Source of the DNA: a bacterium
GTDB taxonomy: Bacteria > Fidelibacterota > UBA8477 > JABMPR01
Length of the DNA stretch: 47,835 nucleotides
Assembly (NCBI GenBank): GCA_013202895.1
Contig: JABMPR010000112.1
Coordinates: 1-47,835, forward strand
Direction of reading: 5' to 3'
A program made the translations under genes and the position numbers. Below, one piece after another: positions 44,162-47,835 of this stretch. Below the pieces are notes generated by a model. That model had not been told where the DNA came from and ran no database searches. It saw only the letters and a list, made by a program, of their open reading frames with translations. The stretch's first letter is position 1, and each line of letters opens with the position of its first letter.

Positions 44162-45628
44162 TTACAACATATGTGGAATACTCAGGCAGAATATATTACC
44201 CCGAGGCGAATTGGGTTCAACCCACACTGTACCATCATGGGCACTTGCTAATCTTTTGACAATAGCTAGCCCAAGTCCTCGTCCAGGTTTCTGGCCACTT
44301 GCGAGCTGGGCACTTCTATCGAATATTTTTAGCCTGTTTTCTTGGGGAATTGTGACCCCCAAATCACTCACAGAAACCAGTACCGAGTTATCTTCAATTT
44401 TAGCGGTGACATTGATGCTTTTTCCCTTGGATGCGTACTTGATAGCATTACTGATATAATTTTTAAAAACCTCTGCAATCAGAGGATTAGCAGTAATTAT
44501 CAGCCCCTCAGGAATTTTTAATATGAGTTCCATAGCTTCTTCTTTTAGATAAGATCTGAACTCTTTGGCTAGCTCTGTAAGCATTACATTTAAATTCAGG
44601 CTTTCTTTGGGAATGTACTCACCGAAGGTTGCCTGACTAAGGGTTGAGGTGTCTTCCAGTACTTGAAGTAAATTAGTGCTGCTAAGATAGATTAGATCAA
44701 TATATTCATTATCTGGCGACTCAATTTTAAGCATTTCCGACATGCTATAAATTGTACTTGCAGGATTCTTTAAATCATGTGTGATTATATCAAGTAGCAA
44801 TTCTTTAAGCGCATTAGTCTCGACCAGCTCTGCTTCTGCCGCTTTTAATTCAGTAATATCAACGATATCCCCCACAGCATAAATAGGATCACCAGCAATA
44901 TCTCTGACAATGACAAAGTTCTGGTCAACCCAAACTGTTTCTCCATCTTTGTGAATAAATCGATGTATAAGACTATCGGCTTTTAGGGTCCCGGAAATGA
45001 GTTGCCTTGCAAAGTCATTGCTCTCTTCAAGTTCTGAGGGATGTGTAATATCTGATAAACTCATTTCCAATAACTCAGACTCGGAATAGCCAAGCATGCG
45101 GCATAGTGCTTCATTAACCATTGTGAAAGTGCCGAAAAAATTGATTATCACCCTACCGATTGTTGCTTGTTCGAATGCGTTCCGAAATCTTTCCTCACTC
45201 TCTAGAAGCGCTGCCTCAACAGCCCGTTGTTCGCTGAGATCACGAATATAGATTCTTGCTCCAATTGGGACTTTATCGGCATCCAAAACAAAAGAACCCT
45301 GACTTTCACCAAGGAAAACAGTCCCATCTTTTTTAAGCATTTTAAAATCGTAAAGCGCCTGCTGTTTGTGTCTGGAGTAAGCAGTCCGATTCTGGTAATT
45401 TTCCAATCCATAGGATTCGGCTACTTTTCTAGCTCTGCCGTATTCAGAATCGTCAAAAAATATATTTCTTGCAGGAATTCCTTGATCAACATCACTTTGT
45501 GAATGGCCAAACAGAAAGAAAGCCATTCTATTCATATAAATGATGTTTTGACTTGAAAATTCAATCTCAATTAAGGCACCGGGGAGATAATCAAGAAAAG
45601 CATGAACTTTTCTTGTTAAATCATCCAT
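44162..45628 (-). CDS. PAS-domain sensor histidine kinase
   Basis: About 488 residues, no membrane segment. Two PAS domains (roughly 10-135 and 145-265; EERFRNAFEQATIGRV, YAVGDIVDITE) are followed by a dimerization segment with H-box ITHDLKNPAS near residue 285. The ATPase domain has N-box YISNAIKYA, G1 VSDLGVTIP, where leucine replaces the usual asparagine of DNGxGI, and G2 GRGLGLAIVK. It should autophosphorylate on the H-box histidine in response to a cytoplasmic signal. No response regulator gene is adjacent, so it is an orphan kinase. The track start is TTG; ATG 45628 is preferred, although its ribosome site is weak. Confidence 0.92.
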   Translation of the reverse strand: MDDLTRKVHAFLDYLPGALIEIEFSSQNIIYMNRMAFFLFGHSQSDVDQGIPARNIFFDDSEYGRARKVAESYGLENYQNRTAYSRHKQQALYDFKMLKKDGTVFLGESQGSFVLDADKVPIGARIYIRDLSEQRAVEAALLESEERFRNAFEQATIGRVIINFFGTFTMVNEALCRMLGYSESELLEMSLSDITHPSELEESNDFARQLISGTLKADSLIHRFIHKDGETVWVDQNFVIVRDIAGDPIYAVGDIVDITELKAAEAELVETNALKELLLDIITHDLKNPASTIYSMSEMLKIESPDNEYIDLIYLSSTNLLQVLEDTSTLSQATFGEYIPKESLNLNVMLTELAKEFRSYLKEEAMELILKIPEGLIITANPLIAEVFKNYISNAIKYASKGKSINVTAKIEDNSVLVSVSDLGVTIPQENRLKIFDRSAQLASGQKPGRGLGLAIVKRLASAHDGTVWVEPNSPRGNIFCLSIPHML

Positions 45629-45646
45629 AGCGCTGGAGCTTCTCAA

Positions 45647-45993
45647 TCAACTTTTTAACTATCTTAGGTTTCTGAATAAAACGATACCAACATCCCTATA
45701 CTCTTTCGTGCCCTTGATCCCAGGTTGACCCTTAGAAAGGATAACACGCAGAAAGTTGAAAGTAACTCCACAACCGACACCGAGCAATGTGTAAATCAGG
45801 TCTCGATGTGCAGCGAAGAGCGGTAGCTTCGAATGAGATGTCATGCTGAGATGGTGCTTGACTAGAGCGTAAGGCGGACGACTAACAGAGGGTACTGTCT
45901 AAATGAACCCGCCAAAATAGATTAGCAGCCACCATAGTGTGCGGGGCAAGCGATTCTGAATTACCTTGCCTACATATAATTGTTGAAACCACA
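45647..45993. other. intergenic region without a clear gene
   Basis: A minus-strand frame of 61 codons (45659-45844) is open but resembles no family and has no ribosome site. A weak hairpin CGAAG...CTTCG lies within it. The base composition is more GC-rich than the surrounding gaps. It may be a remnant of a gene or repeat, but I cannot identify it. Confidence 0.4.
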
Positions 45994-46563
45994 TTATTCT
46001 GTTTTTGTTAACAGCAGATTGAGCCAGATCTGTTGGTTATCAGGACGTTGATCTTCCGTGAACCATGATTTTTTGATCCAGAGCTTTTCCGTAAGCAGAT
46101 CTGTAAAAGAGGTGAGGGTCTGGTCATTAAAAAAACGACCGGCTCGTTCCCCCTCGAAGTCACTATACTTGAAGGAGCAGTAAAAAATGCCCTCATCCTT
46201 GAGCATCCCGGCGAGCTTATCAAGGGCAGGGATTAATTCCGGGGTGGCCAGGTGGAGCAGGGATGCGCAAGCCCATATTCCAGAAAACTGCTCTGCTGTA
46301 TCGAAATCCTGAATGGTGGTTTCAATGACCTCACAAGCTGAATATTCACGGGCATATCTAGCGAGTGGAAAACTCGGTTCCAATCCCATGGGATCATAGC
46401 CTCTGGATTTGAAATACTTCAGATCCCGTCCAGGGCCACAGCCCACATCCAGGATGGACCCGCCTGGTTTAATTCTTTTTTCAAAAGTTTTGTACAGGGT
46501 CCCCATATTTATTGTGAGGGTATTCTCAATAAAGGTTTCAGCATTTTGGTCATAGTAGTTCAT
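45994..46563 (-). CDS. class I SAM-dependent methyltransferase
   Basis: A 189-residue methyltransferase with the class I motifs: motif I ILDVGCGPGRDLKYFKSRGY, then MGLEPS (acidic end of strand 2), FSGIWACASLLHLA (motif post-II) and LKDEGIFYCSFKY. The size and the start MNYYDQNAETFIENT match small-molecule methyltransferases near the tellurite and UbiE-like groups. Substrate unknown. ATG 46563 is used; the track start 46569 is GTG. It ends about 20 bases after the MazG-like gene on the same strand, so they may be co-transcribed. Confidence 0.9.
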   Translation of the reverse strand: MNYYDQNAETFIENTLTINMGTLYKTFEKRIKPGGSILDVGCGPGRDLKYFKSRGYDPMGLEPSFPLARYAREYSACEVIETTIQDFDTAEQFSGIWACASLLHLATPELIPALDKLAGMLKDEGIFYCSFKYSDFEGERAGRFFNDQTLTSFTDLLTEKLWIKKSWFTEDQRPDNQQIWLNLLLTKTE

Positions 46564-46583
46564 CGCCACACTCTGCTGATAAG

Positions 46584-46928
46584 TTATAAATCGGTATATT
46601 TCTTTGAGTTACCTTTGGATTTATGAATGGGGTATCTCTGGGCATTTATCTCCATTTTTTTGCGGGTAGCTTCAATGGGATCGATGCCTGCCATATCACA
46701 AAAGCGCAACAGATACACAAGTATATCGGCAACCTCACTCTCAACCTCATCCAGTTTTTCCTGAACTTTTGCTGCGGATTTTTCTGTGGGTGTCCAGAGC
46801 ATAATCTCTTGAAGTTCTGATACCTCAATCCCTAGTGCAATGGCCAGGTCTTTGGGATTATGGAACTGTTTCCAGTCACGCTCCTGGACGAATTTGTCTA
46901 TTTCTGAGGTGAGGTCTTGTAGATTCAT
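46584..46928 (-). CDS. MazG-like nucleotide pyrophosphohydrolase
   Basis: The product from ATG 46928 is 114 residues. It carries the all-alpha NTP pyrophosphatase signature EVSELQE followed by EVESEVADILVYLLRF, giving the ExxE...ExxD magnesium site. The sequence ERDWKQFHNPKDLAIALGIE is that of the dCTP pyrophosphatase (RS21-C6/XTP3TPA-like) subgroup. It should remove non-canonical or excess dNTPs. The earlier start in the track lacks a ribosome site. It lies upstream of the methyltransferase gene. Confidence 0.93.
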   Translation of the reverse strand: MNLQDLTSEIDKFVQERDWKQFHNPKDLAIALGIEVSELQEIMLWTPTEKSAAKVQEKLDEVESEVADILVYLLRFCDMAGIDPIEATRKKMEINAQRYPIHKSKGNSKKYTDL

Positions 46929-46964
46929 GTTTTTGTCACTTTCTAAACGAGGAGTTCTGCACAC

Positions 46965-47370
46965 AATTTCATGTTTACCTAAACTTTGAAATCAGCTTGT
47001 CACGTGAAGATGTGCCTGATTTTTGCTTCAATATAATTGCTCTGAGCGAAACCGGCGCGTGTTCTTTCAAGGGCTGTCTCTGGTTTAATTGGAGCGGTAC
47101 TGTTTTGATCGTGATATGCTATCACATTAGAAGGACTCTCAACCAATTGATTAAGAGTCAAATGACTGTATTGTGTATATCGCTATGAGTCAGACAGTTA
47201 CGGGATAGCGAAACGTTCTGTATCCCGGATTGTGCTTAGGCCGGATTATAATATTACAGAATAACGGAGAATATAGATAATCATGATTACTCAACTATAT
47301 TTGGTGCATATAGCCAATGTCAAAATACAAACGCTAGCTAACCATAAATAACATTGGATGTATTAACCAT
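46965..47370. other. intergenic region with hairpin and degenerate repeat
   Basis: No gene is seen. It holds a perfect seven-pair hairpin CGGGATA/TATCCCG (47201-47227, 13-base loop). It also holds a sequence at 47182-47216 that resembles 44061-44095 (both contain GCTRTGAGTCAG then GTTAC). It presumably includes the divergent promoters of the MazG-like and VOC genes. Confidence 0.45.
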
Positions 47371-47751
47371 ATGGCAAGTCAAAAAAGTACACCTTCAAGA
47401 CCGATATGTTGGTTTGAAATTCCCGTTAAAGATACCACAAGAGCCAGGGAGTTCTATACTGAATTGTTTGGCTGGACCTATCAAGAGTTTATTGATTATG
47501 AATCAGATTATTGGACTATAGATACCGGCGACGGCTCGCTAGGGGGTGGTTTTGTCAAAACACCAAAAGAAATCAATTCTGATGGAATTATCCTTTTTAT
47601 ACATGTAGAAAATATTCAAAAAGTTATTCAACACGCCCTTCGATTGGGTGCATGCATTGTAGAAGGGGAATCCGTAATAACAGAAGATTCAGGAAGGCAC
47701 GCTAAAATTACAGATCTTGACGGAAATACAATTGGCTTGTGGACAAAATAG
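47371..47751 (+). CDS. VOC superfamily (glyoxalase/bleomycin resistance-like) protein
   Basis: A 126-residue protein with one vicinal oxygen chelate module pair. It opens with ICWFEIPVKDTTRAREFYTELFGWTYQEF and closes with GRHAKITDLDGNTIGLWTK, both typical of this superfamily. A GSLGGGF segment lies in the middle. Members bind a metal and act as lyases, dioxygenases or drug-binding proteins. The usual metal ligands are only partly conserved here, so the enzyme activity is unknown. The gene is complete, with only 84 bases left after it in the window. Confidence 0.9.
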   Translation: MASQKSTPSRPICWFEIPVKDTTRAREFYTELFGWTYQEFIDYESDYWTIDTGDGSLGGGFVKTPKEINSDGIILFIHVENIQKVIQHALRLGACIVEGESVITEDSGRHAKITDLDGNTIGLWTK

Positions 47752-47835
47752 AATCAGCCTAGAAAGATTGTAAGTCGTCAAAGTAATTCGGACAAGATCG
47801 CTTAAAAAACAAGAGACACTTTCCGGGCATCCAAC

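Noticed and set aside
45659-45844. 61-codon minus-strand ORF after the histidine kinase region
   Set aside because: No ribosome site, no family and no partner gene. It is treated as part of an unexplained intergenic stretch.
47201-47227. CGGGATA/TATCCCG hairpin as a terminator
   Set aside because: No T run follows and no gene ends nearby on either strand, so it is recorded only as part of the intergenic region.
1-47835. tRNA (including selC), rRNA, CRISPR arrays, transposases, integrases, prophage genes
   Set aside because: The gaps were read for GTTCGA-type tRNA arms, regular spaced repeats and recombinase motifs. None was found.

Overview
The window looks like a chromosomal contig of an uncultured, probably marine, diderm bacterium of the FCB superphylum. 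Two secreted proteins end in a C-terminal sorting domain of the NPFNP type. Two others end in dockerin modules. Predicted outer-membrane proteins with signal peptides recur, and Shine-Dalgarno sites are of the AGGAGG type. A Marinimicrobia-like or related lineage is my best guess, but the sequence alone does not settle it. No rRNA, tRNA, CRISPR array or complete insertion sequence is visible.

Layout. Bases 1-6560 hold a molybdenum hydroxylase operon: the C-terminal part of a YgfK-type flavoprotein, an 8-oxoguanine deaminase-like amidohydrolase, and FAD, 2Fe-2S and molybdopterin subunits. A four-helix-bundle gene bracketed by imperfect inverted repeats sits inside it. This gene set matches the anaerobic purine and selenium-associated hydroxylase clusters. 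Bases 6.9-8.7 kb carry two DNA damage genes (tag, dinB). Bases 8.7-13.1 kb hold an unknown exported protein, a CLC chloride transporter with CBS and TrkA_C domains, and a small outer-membrane protein behind a Fur-like palindrome. Bases 13.2-16.3 kb are a minus-strand operon: AlkD-type glycosylase, secreted M1 aminopeptidase and TrmO. A HAD phosphatase follows.

The most notable locus is 17329-18645. Two ORF-track entries on the minus strand (17932-18171 and 17329-17868) are one gene split by an in-frame TGA. The TGA lies exactly at the first catalytic position of a thioredoxin-like CxxC motif, giving U-S-S-C. A hairpin just downstream has the geometry of a bacterial SECIS. The predicted product is an exported thioredoxin-like selenoprotein with a C-terminal sorting domain. 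A decayed tandem paralog with AGA at that codon and a frameshift lies upstream. Together with the first operon this suggests a selenium-using organism, but selA, selB, selC and selD are outside the window.

Bases 18.8-20.5 kb carry an Lrp/AsnC regulator and a eukaryotic-type (GSII) glutamine synthetase with a good terminator. Bases 20.6-24.1 kb encode the two halves of an asymmetric heterodimeric ABC exporter. Bases 24.2-28.7 kb hold a serine beta-lactamase-like hydrolase, two predicted outer-membrane proteins and an alpha/beta hydrolase with a TPR tail. Bases 28.8-35.1 kb encode two large secreted proteins, a gingipain-family (C25) protein and a seven-repeat FG-GAP propeller, which share a duplicated C-terminal dockerin. 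The rest (35.4-47.8 kb) is mixed: DMT transporter, a 60-residue small protein, a CGNR zinc-finger regulator, YiiX-like amidase, phospholipase D-like protein, ferredoxin-like protein, D-aminoacylase-like lipoprotein, PAS histidine kinase, methyltransferase, MazG-like pyrophosphohydrolase and a VOC protein.
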